Shown in pieces: positions 43,326-55,926 of a stretch of DNA of 64,000 bases (its first letter is position 1; each line of letters starts with the position of its first letter). The position numbers and the translations under genes were made by a program. Source of the stretch: Pseudopyrenochaeta lycopersici (Eukaryota > Ascomycota > Dothideomycetes > Pleosporales > Pseudopyrenochaetaceae); contig NHZP01000009.1 of assembly GCA_003313425.1 (NCBI GenBank), positions 1,116,001 to 1,180,000 of the forward strand. Reading direction: 5' to 3'. The notes beneath the pieces were generated by a model that was given only the letters and a program-made list of their open reading frames with translations, made no database searches and was not told the origin of the DNA.

Positions 43326-45126
43326 ATGACTTCCCATTTCAAGCGCCCCAACCAGGCAAATGTGGTCGAGGCACAGGAAGCTGCGCCTGAACTTCCACCG
43401 GTGTCATGGACCAAGTCGCCCAACATGCGCAAGCTCTACTTTTACTGCATCATTCTTTGCGTCTGCTCGGCCACCACTGGTTACGATGGGTGAGTTCTGG
43501 GTCCTGCAAACAGAGAAGGTCCATTGACTGACTGTGCGAAGATCTCTCATGAACACTTCTCAGATCCTTAAATCCTGGCGGGAGACGATGGGCCACCCTT
43601 CGGAGGACACTTTGGGTCGTCTCAGCGCCATGTACTCGATCGGTTGCATTGTTTCTCTCCCCGTTGTACCCTGGCTCAGCGATAATTATGGACGCAAAAC
43701 CCCCATCACCATTGGTTGCGTCATCATGGTCATTGCCGCCGCCGTTCAGGCCGCCTCTATGAGCCGCCCACAATACGAGGGCGCCCGTTTCTTCATGGGT
43801 TTCGGCAACTCCATGGCTCAACTCTCCTGCCCTATGCTTATCACTGAAATCGCGCATCCTCAGCATCGTGCCAGGATTACCACCATCTACAACTGCTTGT
43901 GGAATTTTGGTGCCCTGATCTGTGGTTGGCTGGCTTTTGGCACACAGCACATTAACAACACCTGGTCCTGGAGAATCCCGACCCTCATCCAAGGTATCTT
44001 CTCCATCATCCAGCTCACATTCATCTGGTGGATTCCTGAGTAAGTTCTTCTCATATTGTAAAATGTCTCTCGCGATTGGCTAACTTTGACTTCTAGATCC
44101 CCACGTTGGCTGCTGTCCAAGGACAGGAACGATGAGGCGCTCCACATGCTCGCCCACTACCATGCCGACGGCAATGATAGTGACGCCACTGTCATGTTCG
44201 AGTATGCTGAAATGAAGGAGACTATTCACATGGAATTCTTGCACCAGAAGACCTCCTCATACATGGACTTCATCAAGACCAAGGGCAACCGCAAGCGGCT
44301 AATGATCATCGTCTCACTCGGCCTCTTCTCCCAGTGGTCTGGCAATGCCCTCATCAGCTACTACGCTGCTATCATCTACAAAGGTGCCGGTATCACTAGT
44401 CAGACTGACCAGCTGGGTTTGGACGCTGGAAACAAGGTCCTCTCTCTGTTCGTCTCCATCTCATGCGCTTTGTTGGTCGACCGTGTTGGTAGACGCCCGC
44501 TTTTCCTCGCTGCGTAAGTGTGCACATTCGCTTCATTCAACAAATTGACTCACTTCTCATAGCACCGCCGGTATGCTTCTCTTCTTGGTTTGCGCCACTA
44601 TCACTGGTCAGCAATACGCCCTGAAAAATGCCATTGCCATTGGATACGTCAATATTGTCTTTGTCTGGCTGCACGGTGTCGCCTACGCTCTGGCCTGGTC
44701 TGGTCTCCTGGTTGCCTACACCGTCGAGATTCTGCCCTACAAGCTCCGCGCCAAGGGTGTGTTCATCATGAATCTTTCCGTTCAAGTCGCCCTCACGATC
44801 AACAACTACGTGAACCCCATTCCCATCTCCGAGGGTGGCGGCTGGTTCGGCGAGAATTGGAAGCTGTTTGCCTGCTATGCCGGCTGGGTTCTTCTCGAAT
44901 TGGTCTGGGTTTACTACTTCTACGTCGAGACTCGGTATGTCGCTTTTTGTCCTCGCCAGTTTGAATCGAAGCTAACTTTCCCTCTAGTGGCCCCACTCTC
45001 GAAGAGATTGCCCGTATCTTTGACGGCGAGGACGCAGAGGTTGCTGACATTGACATCGATGGCAAAGGCTTGGGCAACCGCACTGGCAGCATCAAGGAGG
45101 CTCATGTGCAAGTGGAGAAGGCATAG
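43326..45126 (+). CDS. MFS sugar transporter (hexose/lactose permease type)
   Basis: Five exons (43326-43489, 43542-44039, 44097-44513, 44563-44934, 44988-45126) give 529 residues. All introns are in phase 2, and each junction restores a motif: GYDG-SLMN, WWIPE-SPRWLLS (PESPR), LFLAA-TAGM and VETR-GPTLEEI (the ETKG-like end). Others are LSDNYGRKTP, ARFFMGFGNS, VDRVGRRPLF and AYTVEILPYKLRAKG. Twelve membrane spans are expected at the plasma membrane, working as a sugar:proton symporter. It groups by eye with the fungal lactose/hexose permeases; the exact sugar is unknown. The first exon encodes a 40-residue cytosolic tail. A tandem repeat sits in its promoter. Confidence 0.94.
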
Positions 45127-46102
45127 ACGAGTCCGCCACTATTCGTCAGCCACGTCACTGTACGCCTTTGTACGTTATCGCCATATACTTGTGTTGTATG
45201 AGATCAACGTGTAGTGTGAACAGCTCACAAGCAAGACCTATCTTCCTGATTATATATTGCTATCAAGTAGCTTTTGGACCTTTGTATTACAAACTATATG
45301 TTATCTACGATTCCAAAACTCTAGAAAAAACCTCAGATACTTCACTCGTCTCCGGATCGTATAGGAGCTTCTGCTGAATGTAAATATCGAAGTCCGGATC
45401 CGTCACAATGCCCAACTTGGTTCCGGCAGGTTGGTTCCAGCGAGATACTTTTCGAGGCCGAAACTTAGACCGCTTAGAGTGCCACAGAATCCGCTTGACG
45501 TCCTCGTCAGATATTACGAGACCAAAGGTGATCGCCATGTCATCGTGTTGAACGCAAAGCGTCTCTTCAGTATATTATGGCATTTGGCAAACTTTCCATG
45601 TTACACAACCCGCTGCGGTAAACCACAGTGACGTTAAAGCAAATTTATCGTGGCTTGCATCCGGAATGGGCTCTATCGTCGTACCGGAGACTTGGAAGTG
45701 CTAACCCCTCACAACTGTGCCGTCGGACAACTTAAATGCCATGAATTCCGTCGCTATAGCCGCGCAGGTTATCATGTAAGAAAGCGCGTCTACGGCATGT
45801 AGAGGTCATTTCGCCACTTTAGAACACCCTCCAATAACTAGCACAAAGGGTCTATAGTAGACCTAAGTATTAGAGACCTACTCTGATTCGCATGGCCTAC
45901 TTCTTTTAAGACTAGCGTCGGTTGAGAGCGGCTAATAATACAGCTCCTACAGCAGCTTTAATAAACTTTTGTTTATAAGCCAAGCTATTTATATACAATC
46001 ATGTCAATCATGAGGATCATTATCTCGGTCCTGCGAGATCTATGTCTCCCTTAAGATGCGAAGATAACTTGGCAGCTGCCTCCAGTTGAGAATGCCTCGT
46101 TA
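45127..46102. other. Gene-free 0.98 kb with AT-rich part
   Basis: This lies between convergent genes. A short minus-strand frame at 45305-45538 has no recognised domain. The stretch 45830-46010 is stop-rich with many TAG/CTA triplets and resembles the decayed block near 30 kb. No intact gene is seen. Confidence 0.45.
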
Positions 46103-47965
46103 CTACGTTAAAGTCTCTTGTGATGAGCCCGGTATATACTCAGGCCTCCTAATTCTTCTCCTTACTTTCTCACTATCACCTCCAACATCTTCCGGGTCGT
46201 CTATAAAGATGCTGTGGTCGACCTTGGCAGCTTTGGTCGTTCTAGTTCCGTATAGTTCTTGCTCTAGCTCTTTCGTATTTGCTCGAACCAGCTGTCTCTC
46301 GCCCAAGCCAGTTTTCCGTTTTGCTGCCTTCGCAATTGCAAATGCGGCACGCAGAGGCGTCATGATATATCCACTCTTCACGAGGGTCGAATTGAACTGG
46401 GCATCCTGCCAGACAATATACATGGAGATACACCAGCCGAAATGAATGAAGACGAAGATACCAGACATCATGGTTGAGAAGCCCCATTTATATGAAGGAT
46501 CCGCTGTGTCGGGCAGACAGCGTGATTTAGACTGCAGAGCAAAATAGCCGTAACCAACAGTATTGTAGCAGTATCCCGACGACACATTTAGCGATTTGAT
46601 ATTGTAAGTATGGCCATTAATGTCCTTGGTAACTGTCTCATTACCTGTTGTCGTATTAAACGCAAATCACGAAGCTAAAGTCAATGAAGTCTATGCTTAC
46701 AATTCCTAACACGAACTGGATCGTTCGATATACTCATTCGATAAGTTCTGTTACTACCTGGATAGTCGAATTTGCCTGCCAGTGTTAGTCACATCTTATG
46801 CAGGGATCCTTTGGTCTCCTACAGTCATCGTCATAGCTCCAATTATAGGCGTATGGGTTTGGAGGAATTGTGGTTCCATTCGGCATCAGGCAGTCGCCTT
46901 GGTTTGTTAGCATTTGCAAGAACTTTGATAAATCATTTTGGGATGACACATACAGTATCGATACTGCCCGTACTTTAATTCCCATAAACGAGACTCTAGG
47001 TTAGAATCATCACAGATGTTCTTCTCGAAAGTTGCGTTGTATGTGCCCCAAATGATGGTGGACGGCTTCAAACTTGATGCAGGAACAATGTTGACGTCGT
47101 CCAAGCTGACCCAGGAGATAGTCGTACTATCGTAACCTGTCATTGCGCTCAGGAGCATTGGTACAGATAGTACGTACCATGTTGCGACGAACATGTACAG
47201 AAATAACGCCCTTGTGCGCTTACTCTTTGCAGCCCACACCTCTTTCATTAGCGTCCAGACAGATAGTAAACTTGGTCCTTCGAGTGCAATGCGCTGGAAT
47301 ATGCGGAATGAGGCCGGATGTCGTTCGATGACTCGAAGTAGAGCATCTGAGAAGACATGATATCCCACCCACCAAGCAAGAAGTTGAACACCGCGGCCGA
47401 CGAAAATGTCCCATGTAATATCGATGGTTTTGACTTGTGAAAAGGAGAACCGACCATACGTCTTGTCGAGTACAAAGAGGTTTTCGATACCAAAAATTGT
47501 GGCGTTTTGTGCCCTTCCATAGTTGTCGGGCCCACAACTCAAGACCTTGTCTTCGAAAACCCCATAGAACGGTACATTACCAGGATTACTATTCCAACGC
47601 GGTGTATAATGTCCGAGTAGTATCATAGGAACAATGCCACCAGCGATGACAAGGACGAGCGCGAAACATTGTTTTTTGGTAATCCGCAGCAATTTCATAA
47701 CTGACCAAGGGTTTCGGCAGATTCGGGCAATAATTGATCGGAAAAAGCGTGTCGCTCGTTGTTTTGCGATCTGGCAGTCCAATTTGGAGTCATTTCGCAA
47801 GCGCCATTTCCACCTTAACTTCCGTCTCCAATTCAAATGCCAGCCCCGTCTTTTGCCTTCATCCTCTATAATGTCATTCCCCCATGTTTCCGAATATAGC
47901 GGCGGTGATGGTGACTCGGAGGTTTCGATGTTAAGTCCATGTTTTTCTTTGAGCTCTGCCGCCAT
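46103..47965 (-). CDS. Multi-pass fungal membrane glycoprotein, unknown function
   Basis: Exons on the minus strand are 47965-46954, 46897-46823, 46775-46701 and 46644-46103, giving 567 residues. A basic cytosolic N terminus leads to a helix (FALVLVIAGGIVPMILLGHY). A non-cytosolic segment with a Cys and NAT glycosylation sites follows, then helices around LLAWWVGYHVFSDALL and ALFLYMFVATWYVLSVPMLL. A large second loop carries at least five Cys (ICDDSN, YCDC, DDDCKF, RNC, SGYCYN) and N-x-T sequons, then a last helix (GIFVFIHFGWCISMYIV) and a charged tail. The two middle exons are just 75 nt each, and all junctions restore Cys codons split T|GN. This style is common among fungus-specific plasma-membrane proteins. 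I do not recognise the family. Confidence 0.82.
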
Positions 47966-48945
47966 TGCCAGTCGTTCTCAGGTTTCCATTCATCTGAGAT
48001 ATTCGTGAACAGAATACGAAGTGGATATCATCCAGCGTTGTCGATGAGGTTAGAGGTGTAGGGTTGCGTATTTAGCGGCCATGTATGGCGCAAACCGGCG
48101 CCAGAAGAGAGCGAGTGTCGATGCAAGATGAAAAAATACGGCGTGCTCTCCAATATACTTGGGGTTTGAAGGATGAGAGTTTGAGTCGGGCTGGACGCCT
48201 GAATGTAGCAAGGATAGCAATCCTCGCTACAAGGGTATGGACGACCCATTCAGGATCTCAGACTGCGAAGTCGGGTGCCAGAGGTAAGAATTTTGGCGTC
48301 ATTACATCGCAACGATCATCTCCCAACCCGATCATGTCATTCATCTATAGCGCATTTTGAAGGGAAGTCACGATATGTTTGCATCGTGTCTTGATAGCAT
48401 TGCAGATCAGAGAGGTGGGGTATGTTTGGCGTGAGGCTGTGCAAATTCGCTAATCAGAACAGGCGAAGTTCAGGACAAGACTTGTCCCGAGTTCAATGGC
48501 CGACAGGCAACAAGATAAAAGCTGACGACGTCTGAACAAGACGGATAAATTGCAGTCTAATGCGGGGCGAGCATAATCTCACCGCGTGGTCGCGTACTCC
48601 ACTAGCAGTTCCGCAATCTCAAAAAATTCGCATCAACAAATCGCATTGGCAGTCATTGCTTTACTTGTGCTTGATCTCATTGAACATAGAGCTATGTTAA
48701 ATGCTTAGATGTGTTTTCATCGCGTTTCTTGCCAACGTGTATATATTCCTCGCCGCGTACGCGTTCGTCGCCATGGAGATAAAAGAAAGGAAGAGATTGA
48801 AGGAGTATAATCGTGCGAAAGAAAAGAGATAATGTAGTGGGTAGGTTAGAAGGGGAAGGAGACAAGAAATAATACAGCGAAGCTCTTAGGAAGGTTCGAA
48901 AGGAGGACTATCCTTGGGCTGCAGTGAGTGGTATCAAAATTTCGT
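47966..48945. other. Intergenic 0.98 kb
   Basis: It lies between two minus-strand genes and carries the promoter of the membrane glycoprotein and the 3' region of the multicopper oxidase. Short frames have no motifs. Confidence 0.45.
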
Positions 48946-50997
48946 TCAAACAACGAAGCGGCGGTAGCGCGGAATGGGCCCACTGGCATTGGGTCCGCGA
49001 TTTTCTTCAACATTTCGCTTCTTTTGCGCTGATCCATCTGCCCAAGCAGCTGCAAGCGCAGCCTCGACTGCTGCCTGTTCGCTATATGGCTGCTGAAGCG
49101 CAAGTTCAGATACACGAGACTGGATTGCTTGCGACGTGAATGGCCCGGTTCTACCTGTGAAAGCGGCTTGGGTGAATGGACGGGCGGCCCAGCGGGGATC
49201 TTCTGGGTCAGAGAAGTCTGTTTGCTCAGTGTAGCCGAGCTCTTGCAACTGAGTGACGTTGAAAGCGGCCATCATGTCATGGTCCTCGTGGATAAGATTG
49301 TGACAGTGGAACATGTAGACCCCATTCCATGGGGCATAGTGCGCCTCGACAAGCACTTCTTCGTTCTTGCCGAGCCAGACTACATCTTTGAGGCCAGCAG
49401 ACTCGTACGCCTCGACACCACGCCCGTTGCGTTGAAGAATCCTGAAGTCGACAAGATGAACATGTATGGGATGGGTCCAGCCGCCGCTCTTGTTCTCCAA
49501 CTTCCAAATCTCTACCTTGCCTCGAGGTACGTTGGCAAGGATTCGATTGGCCGCATCGGCGAAGCCGACATCGTTGATCTGCCACTGTCCGTTCGAACGA
49601 TGGAAGCGGAACTGATGATCAATGCCTGTGGAGGCCTGTGGGAATGGGACGGTTCGCAGATTCTGGGGTACTGTGGAGGTGTCGGCTACAGGCGCAGCAG
49701 ACACTTTGAATTGCATAACTTTGTCCGTGTTGTCATACTCATCGTCAGTACCAAGGCCTCCAGCGTCTTGTATATTCTTCAACAAAATTGTCTGACCGGC
49801 ATATTGAGAGAAGTCAAAGACCACTTCCCAGCGCTCAGCTGCAGCAGTAATGACATGCTGGACTTGGACAGGGTTTTGGAGAAGGCCAGCGTCAGATGCG
49901 ATGACCTTAAAAGGGAGCTTGGTACCAGTAGCAGTCGACTTGACAAAGTAGAGATCGAAGTTTCGAGACACGGCGGCATTGAGGATACGGAAGCGATACT
50001 TCCGCGGCTGAACGTTAAAAAACGGCCACGGTTGTCCGTTTACGTGAATCACATCGCCCCACAAGCTGTCCTCTTCACCAAGACTGGTTTTGAGTGTACC
50101 GTCGCTGTTGTAGTATTTGGAAGAGAGAACAAGTGGAATGTCGTACTGGCCGTAGCCAGATGGGAGCCCAAGCGAATTTTCGGCTGGGTCCGTCACCAGG
50201 TAAGCTCCCGCCTGGCCGAAATAAGCATTTTCGGCAGTCTGGGTTTTGTCAGTAGATTGACGCTACACAAAAAGCACAGGACATACAAAATGAACTGCGT
50301 GGTCATGGTACCAAAGAAACCGAGCTGATTGACTATTTGGATAGTAATAGTCCTTATACTGTTGTGGGAAGGTTAAATCTTCTGCCCATCCATCGAAAGG
50401 TGCGCGAGAAGGTGACCCGTGGAGATGCACAGAGTTCTCACGATCACCATTGTTAAGGAAGCGGACGACTGTCTCAGTGCCACGGGGAACAATGATGGTC
50501 GGGCCTGGAGAGCTGCCGTTGTATCCTACAAGACGAGCAGGTTGTAGTCCTGGATATATCTGATGTGTGAATGGTCGGATCTGTATTTCATAGTACCCTA
50601 ATGATTGAGAGTCAAAAGCGTTAGTTTACATTTCACATGGTGCGTACAAGAGCGCTACATACATATCTCCTTGCCAGTTACTGGATTCACGATTTTCCTA
50701 AGTTTCGGTCAAACTTAAGGACGAGGTAATCCTTTTTTGATGCACTTACTGCTTCACCTGGGCAAGGGGAGGGATTGGGAGCGCGACCGAATAAAGCGTG
50801 TACGCAGGGCTGCTGCTCCCGCCCTTTCGTGCGGCTGGTGCGCTAGCAGGATCATCTTCGACGATCTGTGCAAGAGCTAGCCCTTCGGATTTAGGAATCT
50901 GGCTGGCGAATCGATCCTGCGGTACCTTTGCAGTTTGAGCAAGACAGTGCGTAACACATGAAAGTGCCAGCACTGTATGTGCTAGTTTTGAGAACAT
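48946..50997 (-). CDS. Secreted multicopper oxidase, bilirubin oxidase-like
   Basis: Exons on the minus strand are 50997-50750, 50697-50663, 50597-50287 and 50238-48946, giving 628 residues. A signal peptide is clear (MFSKLAHTVLALSCVTHCLA). All four copper-ligand blocks are present: SVHLHG near 150, WYHDHAVH near 191, HPIHVHL near 453 and HCHNLIHEDHDM near 510, covering the T1 site and the trinuclear cluster. The middle domain has NGQPWPFFNVQPRKYRFRILNA. The 35-nt second exon is needed to join QKIVNPVTGKEI to WYYEIQIRPF. This matches ascomycete bilirubin oxidase/laccase-like enzymes, which oxidise phenols or bilirubin and reduce oxygen to water. The C terminus extends about 110 residues past the last ligand block, ending YRRFVV, and may be processed. 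Confidence 0.94.
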
Positions 50998-53900
50998 CGT
51001 GTCAAATATGATTGATAAAATGTTATGAATAAAAGAGCGTAAGGAAATAAACGAGCCGATAGTTGGTATCTTCTCTTACCGGAAGCCTGTAGGTATTTAT
51101 GCTTCAGGCACGGAGGGATGGATAGTAGGCGTACTAACCTTGAAGTACTATAAATTGACGACATTCGCGCCTGCTTCTACTTTTGCCTGATACGGACTTC
51201 AACATGAATGTACTATCGAAGTGGCGGCGTGGCTTTGCGAAGATGAAATGAAAGGGTGTCAATGTTGACGCCACTTTTCGCGAACTAAAAAATCTACAAA
51301 AGGTTAGACGAGCGAGTCCACTCATAATGTCACCGCAAGTTTGAATACCTTCATATTACCAAGTGGCCGTGACTATTCTTCTAGGGTATGGAGCCTATAA
51401 TTAGGACACAGAACCTGACATAGCGCTAGCTGCCCAGTTTCTGAAATGGTGGAGACATCGTTCGTTCATCTAGGCTTCCATCTCGAATACCTAGGGACGG
51501 TAGAGAGTGATTCATCGACTTCTACTAGCTTCAGCCACTTGAATGGACGGTTTGACCCTTGTACACTCTCTAGGTTGCCGTAGCTTGCATGGGGCCTCAA
51601 AAGCCATTCCATATACGAGACCTTCGAGTCCTGGCCTTTGGTTGATAATCAGCAAGCATGATCAAAGATGAGACACTTTGTAGCTGGATTGAAAATGAGC
51701 ATTTGTTGATCTCAGCGTAAATGGCTGTGCAGGTGGGGTAGAGCGATCATTCTTGGTCGAGCTTAATCTAGCTTGATCATTGTAAGAGCAATGAGAACTG
51801 TTCATGTTGATCTTGGCGTAAATTGTAGCAAAAGCCCAAAGGCGTGGCCAAGCTGCCAAGTAAGCACGTTTCCAGCTTAGCAAGCATGAGCCGAACAAAA
51901 TGTGGGCGCAAGAGTCTCCTCAAAAGCTTTGGTCACAAGAACGTGGTGTGGGGCGCTCACTGGTTCTTGACAAATGAGCAGGTTGAGTTCTGTATGAAAT
52001 AGAAGCACTTGTGTGTTGTGATGATGCTAACCCACCAGCATTAATCGCAACTGGTACTGATCTGGACTATCGTGGTTCGGTACCTTGGAGAAGATATCAT
52101 CGGCCAAACCATTGCGTTCTTCCCAACGAGACGCTTCTGTTTAATGCATACCACAATATAATTAGTGAAGTCCGGAGTACACTTGGGTACGAGCATAGGA
52201 CTAAGTCATGCGCAGTGACATGAGTTGTGGAGTGGTTATCCGGCCAATAAAGGCCATTATATTAGTCTTGGTTGAACCTACCAGATCGGCGAGGCTTTGC
52301 GGCTGAAACTTACCAGCCATTTGGGACGGGCCGCTGTCGGCAGGAGGTTGCTAGTGGCAAAGACGCCTTCGTAATGACCTGGTGATTGTAAAGAGTTGAG
52401 CTGTCGAGCTTGCTGTCAGCGAATACAACTTGAGTGAGAGACGCGGTGTGATATTCACGATCCGTATGTCAGCAAAAATGCGAATTACGGGAGACTGTGT
52501 AGAAGTCGTCAGACCTACGATACATAAGGCAAATTGTGCTAAAGGTGACTTATGTGTCCAATGGCAGCTGCATAAATACCCCCAAACATTCATTGACTTG
52601 CCCTCAGTCCCGGGAATACGCAGGAGCGCGTATGTGCCAGCACCACACCAACACGCCACATGAAAACCATCTGGTTATGACGATGCATTCGGGAGCATCA
52701 CATCCCCGTCTGACACTACCCTCACGCATTCATCGCAACCCATGGGCAAGGATAAAGTAAAAATTCCTGTTATGAAGTCTTTCCGTAACCTGTTGCCTAA
52801 CTCCTATTCAAGGAGTATACAACACTGCATCCACACCACAGGACCGTGGAGAGACGCCACAGGCTCGTATCCAACCGCTACTCGCATCACAGATCTTGAC
52901 ATTTTTTAGTCGCCTACATTGCCAATCACGTTCACCCCAATTTCCTCTGCTCAGCAACACACCACAATGTACTTCTTGGCGAGCTAAAACGCGGAGGTGG
53001 CTTCCGCACATGCATACCCGGGATCGAAGGCACGTTCCTCCCGCTCAAAGCGGAGAGATTCGATCGACCAAAATTGGTACCAAAGCGGCTGCAACTGCGA
53101 CCAGACCGGCTTCTACGAGAGGAATAAGGGGTAAGACAGGTCTAAACTTAGTGTCGGGTCCACGTGCTGGTCCCTGAATGATAGTGAATGCGAAATATGC
53201 CGGGGAGGGTTCAGTTCATACGCCGTATCACAAGCGCAGCTTTGCCACGCATGTACGGAGTTGGAGCACAGCATGACCGCCCTACAGACCTAGGTCGATC
53301 GCCTGGTTCATTGACAAGGAACCAGGTTAGGGCAGAGCAGTCAATTATAGAAACGTGAAAGTGATATACGGCGCTGACATTCGTGCCTAAATTCACACCT
53401 GGCGAATATTTATGACGATCGCGCGTAAATTTCGTGATGGCTGTTTAAAATTTCACTTGATGCTAAGGTGATAGGGAAAAAGAAGCTGCGAACACCCTTC
53501 TCGGTCAAGGGCCTATGGTTCATCATGAGCCTCAGGGTCGCGTGAGCTCTGGTGCAAGCAGTTCACTTAGGTCGGGGAACGACTGAAACCGCCGAAGACA
53601 GGGTCTAGCGACTTGGAAGGCGCGAACGGAGCGGGTGGCCTAGGCATGTAGGACCGATCTGATGACGGCAGCTTCAGCGCAGAACACTGAGGCTAGTCAA
53701 GGGTCGAAGTCGTATTCGCGTTACTCTCTCACTTATGAGACTTCCTCATGACAAAATCTTGGGTGCTTGCTGCATGGGAAAGGGGTCCGCATGTTCAGCC
53801 ACTTCATCCGAAGAACCACCGGCCATTCCAATAGCATGCAAAGGGACCCTCTCTAATCAACACATGACACTGTTTTGCTTTTTGAACAAAGCTTTTTTGA

Positions 53901-54945
53901 ATCACCTCAATGTTTTCAGGCAATCTGCTCCTAGTTTTGGCCCGGAACTGGCAGAAAGTCGCGTTCCATCTCCTACAGATTTTCTGGTATTTATATCTGC
54001 CCCTGATATGACAAAAGCAACGAGCGCCATATTTCCACGACCATGCCTTCATTCCTTTGAGAGCATACATTATCATATATGTTTCCTCTGCAAGTTCAGA
54101 TTTTGCCTTTGGCAAACTTGGCCTCACTCTTTCTCTTTCAAGGACCTTCGTCACGGTACTCCTCGTCCAGCCATCGTGTATGGTCCATCAATCTGAATTT
54201 CGCAAATGACATATCATGGCTACCCGTATTTGGCCTCATAATGTCGAAATAGAGCAGACGATATTGGAGCATCCCAACCTCTTACACCACAGAGTGAGTA
54301 TTGCCAGTCTGAGAGTTGCATGCTCATCAAGAGGGGCCTAGGGAGACAGTTAGAATGAGTATTTTCTCCTAAAAGAAGCAGATATGCAGGATGCAGAAGG
54401 TAGACCGGTGGTGGTGAATACCAGACCCGAAGTCGTTGGCTTTTACGTCTTGTAAGCGCCAGACTTCTGATGACGCTATTATGATCATGCCATTCAACCC
54501 TCATAGCTTTCCCATCCCATGATACTCTATTCTCGTTCTTTTCTATTGGCTCCATATCTACACAGTCATTGCATAATGTCTGCCGGACAAGATACATACT
54601 AATGAGTGCGGACAATACAAGCGGGATGGTACTCTACCAAATTTGGTATCTTATTCTTGCCTTCTTCAATGATCATCCTTATCTATACTCGATTTCTCAG
54701 GCGTAAACGCTATCGTTTGGTATTGCCAAGTGCGTACTCGCTTACCACTTCAACGCCGTGGGCGGTTGTGCTGCAGGGGGCTTATCGATTTGTCTCAGCC
54801 TTGCACATCGCATCACTATGAAGGTACCTTCAATTTTGCCTGTTCTTCAGTCATGGTTCAGGCTGTACATATATAACGGAACCAATAATCCGCAGGTTGA
54901 AATTTGGAATCTGTACCAGATTTCCATAAATACTTGATTATCATT
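50998..54945. other. Gene-free 3.9 kb
   Basis: This is the longest empty stretch in the window. Overlapping frames on both strands at 53735-54196 have no motifs, no partner exons and no bias I can see toward either strand. GC content looks ordinary, so it is not an obvious RIP block. No tRNA, hairpin array or repeat family was seen by eye. The multicopper oxidase promoter is at its left end. Confidence 0.5.
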
Positions 54946-55799
54946 ATGGGACTTTTTGGCCTGCTTTGTTGTTGTAGAAGGAGAGTGCATTATGAGCCTT
55001 ACGAGTTTGATCGTCCTCGTGAGCCTCAGCGTTGTCATGAACCTCAACATACCATTGCGTACACTCCAGGCAGGCTATACTACTGTTTCTTCTGCTTCAT
55101 TAGGCTAATTTATCACCAGCGTCCCTTAGCAAGCCGAGGGTCAAAATAGAAGAAGTAGAAGTACCACAGCGTAGCGATACTCAGACTCCGCAGGCCTCGA
55201 CCCCAATACGTGTGCCCAAAGCAGCGAACCCTCCCAAAGCAGAACTTTTGCCACCGTCCATCGAGCCTGTTCGCAAAGACGTAGTCAAAGTTGCCAACTC
55301 AAGATCTACCCCTTCTCCTGCTCCTGCCTACGATTCCCGTCTTCCATCGGCTAGCAACAGCCCCTCAAACTTGGTTGTTGCATTCCCAATATCAACGCCT
55401 CCTCGCCATGACGCAAATAACGTCCAGCTTGCTGGAACTTGCGCGCAATGTGATTCACCGAACGAGATCCGCTTTGTCAAATGGAAACCTGGTAGCATCA
55501 ATACCGGACGGCCTTGGAGGTATTGCTCAAGTGCACATTGTGGAAGGTTTAACGGGTTTGCGGATGACCGTGGTCTCAGTTATAATGGTGTAGATAACCC
55601 GCTCTGCGCGTGCGCGAACCCATACCCGGTGAGGCTAGTCGCGAAGAATGGACGCGACGCACAAGGACGGGCAGAGGCATTCTACTCTTGTCAATTCAAA
55701 GATTGTTCGTCTTGGTCCAATCATGAAGACGAGTATGGAACGGCGACTCGGTTTGATCCAGCTGAATTAGAACAAATGGTTCGGTTAGGCTATATCTAG
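54946..55799 (+). CDS. Protein with two GRF-zinc-finger-like Cys repeats
   Basis: Exons 54946-55058 and 55130-55799 give 260 residues. The N terminus is MGLFGLLCCCRRR: Gly at position 2 and three Cys in a row before basic residues, the pattern of N-myristoylated and palmitoylated proteins. A Pro/Ser-rich linker follows. The C-terminal half carries two related units: GTCAQCDSPNEIRFVKW...GRPWRYCSSAHCGRFNGFADDRG and NPLCACANPYPVRLVAKNGRDAQGRAEAFYSC...CSSW. The C-x-C/C-x2-C, then W/F-Y-C...C-x-F/W pattern is that of GRF-type zinc fingers, which in other proteins bind single-stranded nucleic acid. The intron donor is GTACAC, weaker than most, but frame and branch site fit. The role is unknown. Confidence 0.75.
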
Positions 55800-55926
55800 G
55801 GCAGACTCTTGCCTGACAAGGTTGTTCTCTCTCTGAGTTGTTGCTTTGTTTAGGAGTTTTGGGAAACTTTACATGATGTAACGAATTCAAGATGTAAATC
55901 CAACTCTTGATTCCGTGGAGTCTTCG

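Noticed and set aside
45305..45538. 77-residue minus-strand frame after the sugar transporter
   Set aside because: No motif or homology I can defend; adjacent DNA is stop-rich.
49129..50328. 399-residue plus-strand frame opposite the multicopper oxidase
   Set aside because: The opposite strand encodes all four copper-binding motifs; this frame has none and is a shadow.
53735..54196. Overlapping frames on both strands in the gene desert
   Set aside because: No domain, no signal peptide, no partner exons; cannot choose a strand.
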